The position numbers were made by a program, and so were the translations under genes. The notes below the pieces were generated by a model, which worked only from the letters and a program-made list of their open reading frames with translations, ran no database searches and had not been told where the DNA came from. A stretch of 64,000 nt of DNA from Zingiber officinale (lineage: Eukaryota; Streptophyta; Magnoliopsida; Zingiberales; Zingiberaceae), in NCBI RefSeq assembly GCF_018446385.1, contig NC_056002.1:32226636-32290635 (forward strand), in the 5' to 3' direction. This document shows positions 36,161 through 48,129 of the stretch, piece by piece (position 1 is the stretch's first letter; every line of letters begins with the position of its first letter).

Positions 36161-38870
36161 TTGCTCAGCGATTTGAGATCCACACTGTTGGCTGCAATAA
36201 GGAGAGAGCTTATCTGCATGCTCGATGTGTATCAAGGCTACCACCAAGTGCTACTTGCCAAAGAAGATCAGGAAAAGGTTAGCTTTATCACAGCCGATGG
36301 AACATTCTGCTACAACATCATGTCATTCGGACTGAAGAACGCTGGTGCCACCTACCAGAGTCTCATGAATAAGGTGTTTCAGAAGTAGATCAACCATAAC
36401 TTGGAGGTATATGTCGACGGCATATTAATAAAGTCAGTCCAAGCTGATGATCTTAAGGACATACGGGATGAAGCTGAACCCGAGCAAGTGTCTGTTCGGC
36501 GCTAAGAGTAGACACTTCCTCGGATATATTATCACCGAATGGGGTATCGAGATAAATTCGAGTAAGGTGAAGGCGCTACAAGACATGCTGCCACCCCACA
36601 ACTTGAAGGAGGTCCAACAGTTGATCAGACGGATCATCGCACTGTACTGGTTCATCTCTAAGTCATCCGATCGAAGTCATCCGTTCTTCAAGGTTCTACG
36701 CCGAGCCACAAAGTTTCAATGGGGCGCGGAGTGCGACCGGACATTAGAAGAGCTCAAGAAGTACCTTAACTCATTGTTTGTATTAGCTAAGTCGAGCACT
36801 AGAGAGCCACTTTAGATCTATTTATCGACCACCGAGTATGCAGTTGGTTCGACATTAGTAAAGCAGAACGGCCTTGAACAGCAACCCGTGTATTTTTTAA
36901 GCCATATATTGAAAGATGCAGAGTCCCACTACACCTGTCTTGAAAAGTTGACTTATGCGTTGGTGTTAGCCACTTAGAGACTCTGCCCATACTTCCTCGC
37001 CCATCCGATCATCATCATGACCAACAGTACCCTGGGAAGAGTCCTCCTCAACCCAAAAGTATCTGAGCGGCTAATCAAATGGACAACTGAACTAAGCGAG
37101 TTTGATATTCAATATCAATCCTGAACGACGATCAAAGCTCAGGCCTTGGCTGATTTCGTCACGGAGGTCCAAAACGCCGAGCTAACAATAACTTGGAGAA
37201 TATATGTTAATAGTTCGTCCACTCGACAAGGAAGCGGGATCGACATTCTGCTCATTTCACCACGGGAAGATCGGATGTAATTTTCTGTTCGGCTGGATTA
37301 TTGGGCCACCAACAATGAGGCTGAGTATGAAGCCTTGATAGCCGACTTATAGGCAGTGCGACAGTCAGAGCCACAAAAGTCTTCATTCACTCGGACTCTC
37401 AGTTGGTCGCCCAACAGCTTTCCGGGACATTCTAAATTAGCAGCGCTCGACTCAAGTTATATGTAGAAGCTTTCAAGAAGTTGAAAGTAAATTTTCAAGA
37501 GGTCACTATACAAAAGTCCCTCGATCGGACAATCAAGCAGCGGACGAACTGGCTAAGTTAGCTAGTTCATTATCACCGGCCGTGATTAGCCAACCGATCG
37601 AATAAGTTTCATTGGTGGCGCACATTGATCGGATGGAGAGAGTGGTCTTCCCAAGCGACTGAAGAACATCGCTAATTGAATTCTTCCGATCGAGTAGCAC
37701 CCCGACTGACCAGGAGGTAGCTCAACTACTGAAGAAGAGGGTCGGACAATTCACCTTGACTAGAGACGAGCTTTATAAGAGGTCTTTCTCAAGGCCGCTA
37801 CTCAAATGTGTGGGCTCGAAGGACATTAAGTACATACTCCAAGAAGTACATCTTGGCTCCTATGGAAGCCACCCGGGCGACTGCTCGCTGGCTCGAAAGA
37901 TTCTCCAAGCTGGATATTTTTTGCCAACTCTCCAAGTGGATGCTGCTCGGATAGTAGCCACATGTTTGCCCTACTAAAGGTATCACAACATCCTGCACCG
38001 ATTGACCATCCATGGTGTTTTGCCCGTTTGACCAATGGAGCATGGACATCGTGGGACCGTTTCCCATGGCGACTAGTTAGTGGAGGTTCCTACTCATCGC
38101 GGTGGACTACTTCTCAAAGTGGGTGGAGGCTGAGCCACTGGCAAAGACAAGTGAACAGATGGTCATCAAATTCATCTGGCAGAATATCTTGTGTCAGTTT
38201 GGCATCCCCCATTGGCTTGTCTTGGATAACAAGAGGTAGTTTGCGGGTCAGAGGCTCAGGGAGTGGTGTGAAGGCTATGACATCCAGCAGACCTTCACCT
38301 CAGTAGCCTACCCCCAAAGCAATGGTCAGGCGGAATTCACAAACAGGGAGATCCTTAGAGGCTTATGAGCTCGGCTCGACCACGTCGGGGGTAGCTGGGT
38401 CGACGAGCTCCCGAGTGTCTTGTGGGCAGTTTGCACGACTCCAAAAGAGGCGACCGATGCAACACCCTTCTAACTCGTGTATAGAGGAGAAGCGGTGGTC
38501 CCCGTGGAGGTGGGAGTAGAATCTGACCGAGTGCAACTCTACGACAAGGGAAACGTGGAGCGGAGGTTATTGGAGCTCAATTTGGTGGATAAAATACGAG
38601 ATAAAGCTACCATTTGGCTAATGGATACCAACAGTGGATGAGACAGAACTACAACTGAAGGGTGATCCCCAGGTCTTTCCAGGTCGGCAATCTGGTGTGA
38701 AAGAAAATCAAGCCAGTCGGCGACATCACCAAGCTAGAGGCGTCATGGGAAGGACCTTACAAAATCATGCAGAAACTCCGTTCGGGGGCCTACTACTTGG
38801 AGGACGAAGACGGAAGACGACTTGAGCGACCATGGAGCGTAAATCATCTCCAACACTACAGAGCCAGGTG
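36161..38870 (+). pseudogene. Pol (RT, RNase H, integrase) of gypsy element A, decayed
   Basis: RT begins abruptly at about 36200 (C-M-L-D-V-Y-Q-G-Y-H-Q-V), so its N-terminal part is missing. The catalytic Y-V-D-D box is Y-V-D-G here (near 36410), a killing change. Later parts: L-N-P-S-K-C-L-F-G-A-K and F-L-G-Y-I-I; the RNase H region at about 36720-37600; the integrase zinc region at 37798-37977 (H-P-G-D-C then A-T-C-x2-Y); an integrase core in shifting frames to about 38480. The C-terminal segment at about 38730-38870 reads W-E-G-P-Y-K-I then W-S-V-N-H-L. Confidence 0.8.
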
Positions 38871-38974
38871 AGAGGTGCGTGAGTAAATATAGATGTACTT
38901 GTGTATATGCCTTCTAGATGCAGGACAGACATGAATAACAATCAAGTTTTCCAGACTCTTGAGTCGATCGGCCA

Positions 38975-39400
38975 AGTTAAAAGTCGAGCAGCGACTATAA
39001 ACCCATGTCTATGCCTATCAATCGTCGAGCGACGACGTTAAACCCTTGTCGTCGTCAACGGTCAAGCGGCGACCTTAAACTCCTGTCATCATCAACGGTC
39101 GAGTAGCGATCATAAACCCTTATCGTCATCAACGGTCGAGCGGACACCTTAAACCCCTTTCATCATCAATGGTCGAGCGACAACCTTAAACCCCTGTCAT
39201 CATCAATGGTCAAGCGGTGACCTTAAACCCATGTCTATGTCTATCAACGGTCAAGCGATGACCTTAAACCCCTATCGTCATCAACAGTCGTCGAGCGACG
39301 ACCTTAAACCCATGTCTACGTCTATCAACGATCGAGCGACGACCTTAAACTCATGTCTACGCCTATCAATGGTCGAGCGGCAACCTTAAACCCGAAATTT
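38975..39400. repeat. ~41-45 bp minisatellite in element A, about ten copies
   Basis: The unit reads approximately tcaacggtcgagcggcgacc followed by ttaaacccctgtcatca. About ten copies with changes run from 38975 to 39400, immediately after integrase. Some copies carry atgtctatgcctatcaa in place of the gtcatcatcaa part, giving two unit types. Confidence 0.85.
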
Positions 39401-39661
39401 ATCGATCGACTATGATAATGGATAGCCCATTACCGATCGGAAGGTCACGAGGCCACACTAAGGGGTGTAAACAACTCGCATTTTTCGCTCAAGCTTGCAC
39501 GTCAACAGGTGAACTAAATGCAAGTCAAATCGGCCGAACGATAAGAAGGGGACGAACAAAGAAGAAAGGTTCGCTAGACGAATGATCATTCATTGATACA
39601 TCAAAAATTACAAAGCTTAGGAAGGGCAGTACAGAATAAAGCAAAACTCACACGAACATGC

Positions 39662-41972
39662 TCACTCAATATAATCTAAAATATTGTCGGGCAGCGATTC
39701 AGTTAACTTGTCTCGGCTGATGACCTTGTTGGTCAGAGTAATCGGAATATGGCCGTCGTGCCTAAGTTGGTCGAGCATCCCATCGATTTTGAGGTTGAAG
39801 AGGTGGAGAGCTTGGTCAACGACCTTGTCATTGAAAACATCCGAGCGAAGGTAAGCTTTCTTCAACAGCTCAAACCTGCTAGACTCGGCTCCCTGATAAG
39901 TCTCTAGGGCCTCTTAGGAGGCTTCAAGCTTTGCCTTCAACTTAGCCAGCTCTACGTCTTTGGCATCAAGTTGGATCCTCACGGCGGATTGCTCAGCCGA
40001 TCGACCCTCCCATTTGGCATTAAAAGACGCCTTCGTATCCTTCAGTTTCTGAGCCAACACCCGAAACTCCTTGTTTTTGATCTCCAAGTCTTCGATCACC
40101 CATAGCTTCTTAGTGTTGGCCAAGTGGATTTTTGATTCGAAGGTACTGACCTGTTTATTAAGCCGAGCCAATTGTGTAGCCTACTTGGCGCTTTACCTTT
40201 CTCTGCCTCCAGTTGCTCGGAGCTCGTGGCCAGATCGGCTCTTAGTTGAGCCATCTCAGCGCTCATCTACTCCACCTGCGCCTGGAAAGCAAACGATTGG
40301 CCGCTCGGTGCACGCAGCTGCTTGACTTCCTGCTCTAAAAATGTGAGTCTTTGACACATGGCCAGACTCTCTACCCAATACTGTAAGGAAACAGGAAAGT
40401 ATTAGAGCCAAACGGAAATAAGTCGAAATGTACAAAATGCTTACCCCAGTAGCATTTGGATATGACTGTCGACGAGTGCCCCTGAAGGCATGACCGCCAC
40501 GCGAGCCCTAGCATCGTCCCATATCTGGGCGAGCGGCCCATGGATAATTATTTGGTGTTCAGGGGCTCGGGATTCGACGCTATCCAAGGCATGCCACTCG
40601 TCCATAGGCAGATGAATGACTGCCGTTATGTGGCGTCAGCCGCTCGGAGCGAAAGGGGCTGAAGTTGCTCGGCCAGTTAATTGAGGTGCTGACGCCGGTC
40701 GAACACGGGACACTCGTGCCGCCGACAAAGAGGGTGGAATGAAGGCGACCGGTGGTGTAGCTAGCAACCCCTCAGGTAGCCTGGACAATGACGGTGTTCG
40801 ATCGGAAGATATAGAGCCTTGGAGCGCAGTGATTCCTTGATCAAGAGCAGGTGCGGAGGTCTCGCCCCGCTCAGAAGGGGGTCGAGAGAAGGCCGACGTG
40901 GAGTCTGCGAGGCAGAAGTGGCAGTTCGGGAAGACCCCTCCGCTCGGCGCCTCTTGCGTTGTCGAAGGGGCTTGTTGGAAGTTGCCAACTCCGAAGCGAC
41001 CGCTATCGGGACCATGGACGACCGTTCGAGTGGAAGGTCTGCTGTTGTAGCCGCCGCATCACTCACGGATGTTCGGCTTCCACCAGCGCCGCTCCCAAAC
41101 ACTTGGGTCCCCCTCCTCCTCGTCGAGCGGATTCTCGCCGGAGCCGACCGGCTGTAGACTGCGGCTCTCCAACTCAGGTATGGCCATGGCGTTGATGTCT
41201 GCATCCGCAAGCTTATACTTGACGGCCAGACGCGCTCGCAACATGATTCGAGCTGTAAAAGAAGGAGAAAAATCAGTTAGATTCAAAGGTTAGACTAAGA
41301 AGAAGCATACCTAAGCTAGACTGAAACTTCGTGCGGATCAGGCTCAGGCCAAACAAGTAGAGGATGCCCTCCAACACCAACTTGTGAATGTGACACTTTT
41401 GCCCAGCCAAGCTTGAGGTTGCCTGGAGGTAGTCTACTAAGCCTTTGTACTTACTGAGTGATGGCGGATTCGCAACCTCTAGCTGCCAACCGGTCGGGAA
41501 ATCTGGTCGCTCAAGGAATTTAACAAAAAAATAATACTCCCTCTAATGTTTGTTGGAGGAAGACATCTTATCAAAGAAGACCGAGCCCACTCGGGCTTAG
41601 AACAAAAAGGTCCTCGACTTGGATAATTTTGGATAATAAAAATAGTGGAAGAGCCGAGGGGTTAAAGGAAGGTCGTGCAGGCGGAACAGGATAATAGTCT
41701 CGTACAACAGCCTGAAGGAGTTGGGGACTAATTGGTGGAGAGAGATACGAAATGCAAATGGCGGAGAAGAACGGATGGATAGGAAACCACAGACTGACGG
41801 TGAATTGGTCCCAAAAGAAACATACAAAACCAGGCGGCGAAGCATATTTTCAATTGAAAGAAGAAGGGAGAGCGATTTGATAATCATATGGGATTTTGTA
41901 AGCAACTCTCAAACTTTCAGCATCACCACCATCAAATTTGGACTCGGTAGAAGTGTACCAAGGTCCAGGGAC
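39662..41972 (-). pseudogene. Antisense ORF region of Tat element A, decayed
   Basis: Minus-strand coding remnant between integrase and the 3' LTR. Reading leftward: 41905-41597 has L-H-Q-L-V-P-N-S-F-R-L-L and P-R-L-F-H-Y-F-Y, the pattern of the 'putative plant transposon' antisense ORF of Grande/RIRE2-type elements. Then follow 41286-41059 (A-I-P-E-L-E-S), 40171-39914 (coiled-coil-like K-L-K-D-T-K-A-S) and 39865-39662 ending N-I-L-D-Y-I-E. The 5' part probably continues on the far side of element B at 52939-52768. Function of such ORFs is unknown. Frameshifts are present. Confidence 0.65.
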
Positions 41973-41977
41973 AGAGG

Positions 41978-44943
41978 TGTAACGACCCAATTTTTCCCAT
42001 TTCAAGTTCTAAAGGGCCATAAAAATATTTGGAAATGCCTTTAAAATATTCTAGAGATTTTTAGGAATTTTTAGAGTATTTTTACGTAATTTTTGGAGGT
42101 CGTTTAGTATTTTTACAAAACCAAAGAAGTTTAAGCAAAAAGTGTTGGAGAAGAGGTTCGAACCCGCGACCTCGGGTCGGACCAAACCAAGCCAAACCGG
42201 CTTGACCAGCTGGGATAAGAAATTTATGTTAATCTCAAATAGAGTTAAATAAGGTTATAGTATAGTTGAGTTATATCCGATTACTTATAAAAGGAAATAA
42301 GTTTTGGGATTTTAAAAAACCTAACTTCTTCTCTCTAAATTCTTCTTCGCCTTCTCCCTCGCGACGGCGCAAGAACTCTCGGCGGAAACCAGGAGCAGCT
42401 AGGGTTGGAGATTCCGACGCCGGCGAAGCTTCCCTCCAGCCGTCCTTCATCCACGGTGGCTGTTCCCGACGGAGAGAAGCCCGAGAGCTCAGAGGACACG
42501 CCGGAAAAGGGATCTACCTAGCCCTAGAAGTTCCCTTCCCTTCTTTCCGGTTGTAAGTGCAAGAAACCCTAGGTAAGTACTACTCTCACCTGTGGTAGGA
42601 GTTGCTCCGTTTGGTATGGTTGCTTTCGGATTTTTGCTTGCCGTGTAGAATTGTAAGCTCGGTTTTGTTTCCTTTCCATGCCCTGTTCATAGCCGAACAA
42701 CATCCTTTAACATTAGGGTTTGTAGATTTCGGTTTTAAGCCTAAGTCTAGCATGATATGAGCTTGCGGGGTTGAAGTGGGTGGATTTTTGGTGCCATCCG
42801 ATTGCTGCCGAGACTTGCACAGGAAGCCTTGATACCTGCCGTGACCTGCACATGAAGTTTGGGTTTATGCCGTGACCTGCATAGGGAACTCCAAGTATTA
42901 TCTAGGCTAATTGAGCAAGTAGAATGATTTAGTGCTAATTAGAATTGTATGCATTTTATTCTTGAGCGTATGTCATTCATGAACCTCCTTGCTTTAGGGT
43001 CATGTTGTACATACTTAAGTTTGATAAGTAAATATTTTGGACAGCATGCTTATAAAACCTGAGTCGCATTCCTTTGCTTCCCTTATAGCATGATGAGAAT
43101 TTCTAAGTAGCATCCTATACTTGTCTTTACAGCATACTTGGAAGGCCAAGAAATTAGTTTCCTTTACGCTTCGTTCATAGCATGTTTAAGAAGTTTAAAG
43201 TAGCATGTTACATTATTTTGTATAGCATGTTTAAAGGCCTTAAAGTAGTATTCTTTGTCATGTTTTAATAGCAGGTTTAGAAGCCCTAAAGTAGCATTCC
43301 TTGCCTATTTTTACAGCATGAATGGAATCACTAAAGTAGCATCATATACCTGTTTATTACAGCATACTTAGAAAGCCCAAAGTTAGCTTCCTTTTGCTTT
43401 ATTTCTAGCATGATTAGAAAGTTTAAAGTAGTATGTTTTTGCCTATTTTGTATAGCATGTTTAGAAGATTAAAGTAGCATGTTTTATTCTATTTTTCAGC
43501 ATGTTTAAAAGCCTTAGAGTAGTCATCCTTGCCATGTACTTACAGCAGGGTTAGCAGCCCTAAAGTATCGTTCTATACTTGTTTTTACAGCATGATTAGA
43601 ATCATTTCATACTTGATTTTACAGCATGTTTAGAAGCACAAAAATAGCATCCTTTGCCATGTTTTCACCGTATGATTCAAAGGCTTTAAATTGCTTTCTT
43701 TAGTTTAGCTTATAGCATGATCAGTAAGCTTTAAGTTACTTGTTTTATTCTATTATATAGCATGGTTAGTTGATTATACACCCATACTTGTTAAGTATAT
43801 TTAAAGGACTCCCACAATCTTTAATAAAAAAGAATAAGAAAGATAAAAAGTAAGTCAAGCAAGAGGCTAGTACCCGACATCCAAGAGCTTGTCGTTAAAC
43901 AAATCCAGGTGACCATTTCCGAGGTCTTGGCCCTGGTAGACCGAGGTCTGCTCTTTTAGGATTGGTGGCTCGTAACCCCAACCTATTAGGGAACGCGCAT
44001 GAGTTGGTACTAGGCCTGGGCCCAAGAAAAGAAAACCTAAGAAAGAAAAGAAAAGTTAAGTAAGAAGGAAGAAAGAAAAGAAAAGTTAAGTAAGAAGGAA
44101 GAAAGAAAGAAGAAGAAAGTAAAAGATAGAAATTAAAAGATTAATTTCTAACACAAGGATACAAGAAATGAAACAAGTTACATGCTTAGAATAAATAAGA
44201 ATGGTTAGTTTCTTTAATTCTAAGTTTACATAGTTAGTTTCTTGTTATTCTGCTCGATACTGAGTATGATTTGTATCTAGTTCATTTTCTGTATACCATG
44301 AGCATATGCAGATAGTTTTAGTATTTCAGTTTCAGTATTTATGCATTTCATTTATGCATTTCGAGTTTTGTGAGATAGATTAGTACTTACTAAGCGTTTT
44401 CGCTTATAGATCTTGTTTTCTTTCCTCCTACTGCAGATAAAGGAAAAGCTAAGATATGAAGGGAGGCGATAGGGTGGTGGTGATGATGGATGTGTGTGGT
44501 GGCTGAACTATGGAGGGATCCAGAGGGGACTAGCAAGACTTATTCATTTAGAGTTTATATCTAGTTCATTTTCCTTATTTCCATTATGAAATCATGAGTT
44601 TATGCTTGAGTTCGAAGTGCATTGTAGCTTGTTATGCTTTGTTCTGAGAGTTTTGAGTTTAATTCTTATTGCTAGTTTAGTTTTTGATTAGAATATGATT
44701 TATTAATGCGTGGTGGTGAAGAATATTGTGATCCAGCCGCATGTGGCTATGTATATCTTTTATGTATTGTGGATTTGGTCATCGGTACAGGGGAGACTCT
44801 GCCGAATTTTTCGGTGGGAATCCCTCTGAACTATGATAAAATCTACCTGACTCTAATTATAGAGTCAGTGCCACTAGGAGTGAAGTTATAGTTAGGTAAC
44901 AATCTCCCTTAGAGAGTAGTAGTAAGAAAGGGTGGTTGTTACA
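41978..44943 (+). repeat. 5' LTR of gypsy element B (2966 bp)
   Basis: Nearly identical to 49827-52762. A TATA box TATAAAAGG is at 42286-42294, followed by a GC-rich leader that yields a spurious 96-codon ORF present in both LTRs. It contains a tandem duplication of 30 bp (about 44042-44101) absent from the 3' LTR, which exactly explains the length difference. It contains a degenerate AGCATG-type repeat region at about 43040-43760. Confidence 0.95.
43040..43760. repeat. Degenerate ~55-60 bp tandem repeat inside the LTR of element B
   Basis: Motif of the form acagcatgtttagaagccct then aaagtagcatccttgcctattttt recurs about a dozen times with variation. The same array is present in the 3' LTR at about 50890-51610, so it predates this insertion. 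Confidence 0.8.
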
Positions 44944-44961
44944 GTTGGTATCAGAGCAGTG
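44944..44961 (+). other. Primer-binding site of element B
   Basis: GTTGGTATCAGAGCAGTG follows the LTR directly. TGGTATCAGAGC is the standard complement of initiator tRNA-Met used by plant chromoviruses. Confidence 0.92.
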
Positions 44962-45193
44962 TTCCATTCTCCAGCATCACACACACATCAGCATCATCCT
45001 TGCCGTCTCCAAGTAAGAAAGTATTTAAATTCCTTTCTTATTTCTGCTTTCCTTATTTTTACTGCAGTATAGAGTACTTTCCTTTTTAGTACTAAAGTAA
45101 GATAGAAGATTTAGTTTCCCTTTTATTTATTCATATTTAAGTATGATTAGAAGGGTTAAAGTAAGATATCAAGCTTTTACCCTTCATAATTAG

Positions 45194-46353
45194 ATGGCAA
45201 GAAGAGGACGTCCCCGTGCTACTCACACTGAGGAACCAGCTCAAGAGAACGAAGTGCCTAGAGCAACTGAGCCCAACCTTTCTGAAGTGGTTGCTCAGCT
45301 CCAGAGGCAAGTAGCAGAGCAGCAGCAAGCAGTTCCTCCCCCTCCTCCAGTTGTCGCTGCAGAGACCCCAGTGGTAACTGAGACTCCACCAGCTACTCAG
45401 GGAACCGTCACAGCACCCCAGAGACCAGAAGCTTATCTTATACAGTGGCTGAAGCTGAAACCAGAGAGCTTCTCAGGCACGACTGAGCCCTGGGATGCCC
45501 AGGCTTGGTTTAAAACACTAGAGAGCACTATGGAGCTTCTGATGGCCGAGTCGAGAAGGTCAAGTGCGCCTCTTCTGCTGTCTGGAGATGCTCGTATGTG
45601 GTGGGAGAGGATAAAGACCAAGAGAGCAGCTGATCAGATGAGCTGGGCTGATTTTCAGTCAGAGTTTTATGAAGAGTTCTTCCACCTGCAGATCACCAAC
45701 AAGCACTACGAGGAGTTTATAGAGTTCAAGCAAGGTGACCTGTCAGTGGAGGAAGCAGCCAAGAAGTTCAACAGGTTAGCTCGTCTCTGTCCAGAGCTAG
45801 TGAGTACAGAGAAGGAGCGAGTCAGGCTGATGCTCAGAATGCTGAGACCACAGATAGCACTGAATGTGAGCAGTGGAGCTCATCGACCCCAGACTGGCGA
45901 AGAATTGATCAGTAGAGCATTAATTGCTGAACATTACATGAACAACATCAAAGCACAGTGAGCACAACATAAGCAGTGAAGACAGAGGACAAGACAGCAG
46001 GAAGCCAGAAGTCACAGTCAAGTAAACAGAACTGGAAAGGCAAAGGTAAAAGGAAGCAGTGGAACACAGGAGGTGGCCAGAAGGGAGGACCAGCAAACAA
46101 GCAGACCAAGTTCCCTCCCTGTCCCAAATGTGGGAGAACACATCCAGGAGCTTGTCTTCTGGGTAAGACTGGATGTTACTCCTGTGGTCAGGAAGGACAC
46201 ATGGCTAAAGAGTGTCCTAATAAATTCAAAGCACCTCAGCCACAGCCATTGCAATATGGAGGCCAGCCTGCACAGTTGCACCACATGGGAGACATTAGAG
46301 GGACCCTACATCAGTCAAGGAAGGTTAGAAGCCCCACCAGTTCCAGCCTTTGA
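45194..46353 (+). pseudogene. Gag of element B, two frames
   Basis: Starts M-A-R-R-G-R-P-R at 45194. Capsid domain at about residues 85-250 (W-D-A-Q-A-W-F, W-W-E-R-I-K-T, F-x2-E-F-Y-E-E-F-F). A stop at 45959 ends this frame. The nucleocapsid part continues in another frame at 45976-46353, with the zinc knuckle C-Y-S-C-G-Q-E-G-H-M-A-K-E-C preceded by a C-P-K-C-G-R-T-H-P-G-A-C motif. Normally gag-pol is one ORF in this clade, so the stop and the shift are lesions. Confidence 0.85.
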
Positions 46354-48129
46354 TGGTGCCAGAGTATTCTCCCTCACCAAAGAAGAAGCTGCTAGTGCCT
46401 CCACGGTCGTAACAGGTCAAGTAGTTATTTTCCAGCACATAGCTACTGTACTATTTGACACTGGGGCGACCCATTCTTTTGTATCGATACCTTTTGCCAG
46501 TAGTTTACAGGTGCCTACAGAGAGTACAAACTCCAAGTTCCTGACAACCCTACCTTCTGGGGAAGTCATGGAATCCAATCAGTGGCTCCGAGCTGTACTG
46601 GTTAGAGTTGCAGACCGGGAATTATATGTAAATCTGATAGTTCTCGCCATGCAGGATTTCGATATCATTTTTGGTATGGATTTCCTCAGCAAGTACAGTG
46701 CCTCAGTGGACTGCCGCAGAAAGAAAGTAATTTTTAGTCCAGAAGGTGAGTCAACTTTTGAGTTCACCGGAGTGCCAAGGAGGAAGACCCAGAAGCTCCT
46801 CTCATCCCTAGCAGCACACCAGATGTTAGCTAAAGGGTGTGCAGGTTTTCTTGCATACATAGTAAAGGCAGAAGAGGAGAAGGGACTCAAGCAGGAGGAG
46901 GTCCGGGTAGTATGCGAGTATCCAGAAGTATTTCCAGAAGAGCTACCTGGACTACCTCCCAACAGAGAGGTGGAATTTGAGATTGAATTGGTTCCTGGAA
47001 CCGGTCCAATTTCGAAAGCTCCGTATCGCATGTCTCCAGCAAAGCTGAAGGAGTTATAAGAACGACTCCAGGAGCTACTTGACAAAGGCTTCATCCGCCC
47101 TAGTCACTCACCTTGGGGAGCTCCTGTGTTGTTTGTCAAGAAGAAAGATGGATCTATGCGAATGTGCATAGATTACAGAGCTCTGAATCAAATGACAATC
47201 AAGAACAAGTACCCCCTTACCAGGATCGATGATTTATTTGATCAGTTAAGAGGAGCAACAGTGTTCTCAAAGATAGACCTGCGCTCTAGGTACCATCAGC
47301 TGAAGGAGAAAGAAAGAGATATACCCAGAACAGCTTTCAGAACCAGATATGGACACTACAAGTTTGTGATTCATGTATTTTGGTGTGACTAATGCACCAG
47401 CGGTCTTCATGGACCTAATGAATAGAGTGTTCAGAGAATATCTTGACAAATTTGTCATTGTATTCATCGATGACATTCTGGTCTATTCAAGGACCCCAGA
47501 GGAACATGACACGCACTTGAGGATGGTACTGCAGACTCTTCAGCAAAAGCAGCTTTATGCTAAGTTCGCAAAGTGCGAGTTCTGATTAAATCAGGTGACG
47601 TTTTTAGGTCACATTAACTCTAAAGAAGGTATTCAAGTGGATCCAGCCAAAGTGGAAGCGGTCAACAACTGGAGTAGACCCAAGAACGTCAGAGAGATCA
47701 GAAGCTTCCTTGGTTTAGCAGGGTACTACAGGAAGTTCGTGGAGGATTTTTCGGGATAGCCTCTCCACTAACAGCCACAGAAAGAACAAGAGATTCGAAT
47801 GGTCAGACAAATGTGAGCAGAGCTTCCAAGAGCTAAAGAAGAGATTGATCGGTGCTCCCTCTGACTGTTCCACAAAGCGACAAGAGTTTCGACATCTAGC
47901 GATGCTTCCAAGATGGGCTTAGGAGTTACTCATGCAAGAAGGAAAAGTCATAGCTTATGCTTCCAGACAACTCAAAGACTATGAGAAGAACTACCCTACT
48001 CATGATCTCGAGCTGGCAGCTGTAGTTTTTGCACTTAAACTCTGGCGGCATTATTTGTATGGAGTCTAGTGTAGAATTTTCACAGATCATCAGAGTCTTA
48101 AGTACTTCTTCACTCAGAAGGACTTAAAC
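46320..48129 (+). pseudogene. Protease, reverse transcriptase and RNase H of element B, damaged
   Basis: Protease active site L-F-D-T-G-A-T-H-S-F near 46455. RT starts in the same frame (P-Y-R-M-S-P-A), meets a stop at 47057, resumes with [13 protein letters not shown], and shifts frame near 47370. The catalytic F-I-D-D-I-L-V-Y-S is intact near 47465-47490. A stop at 47583 sits in C-E-F-W (Trp to stop). RNase H from about 47640 on has several further stops and shifts, although pieces such as S-F-L-G-L-A-G-Y-Y-R-K-F are clear. Confidence 0.88.

Noticed and set aside
40819..41195. Plus-strand ORFs of about 112 codons
   Set aside because: They are the reverse of the minus-strand antisense ORF region of element A, in GC-rich sequence that is open by chance.
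42266..42556. 96-codon ORF repeated identically at 50115-50405
   Set aside because: It lies in the transcribed leader of both LTRs of element B; identity reflects LTR identity, and the product resembles no known protein.
44706..44891. 61-codon ORF repeated at 52525-52710
   Set aside because: Also within both LTRs of element B; too short and without family features.
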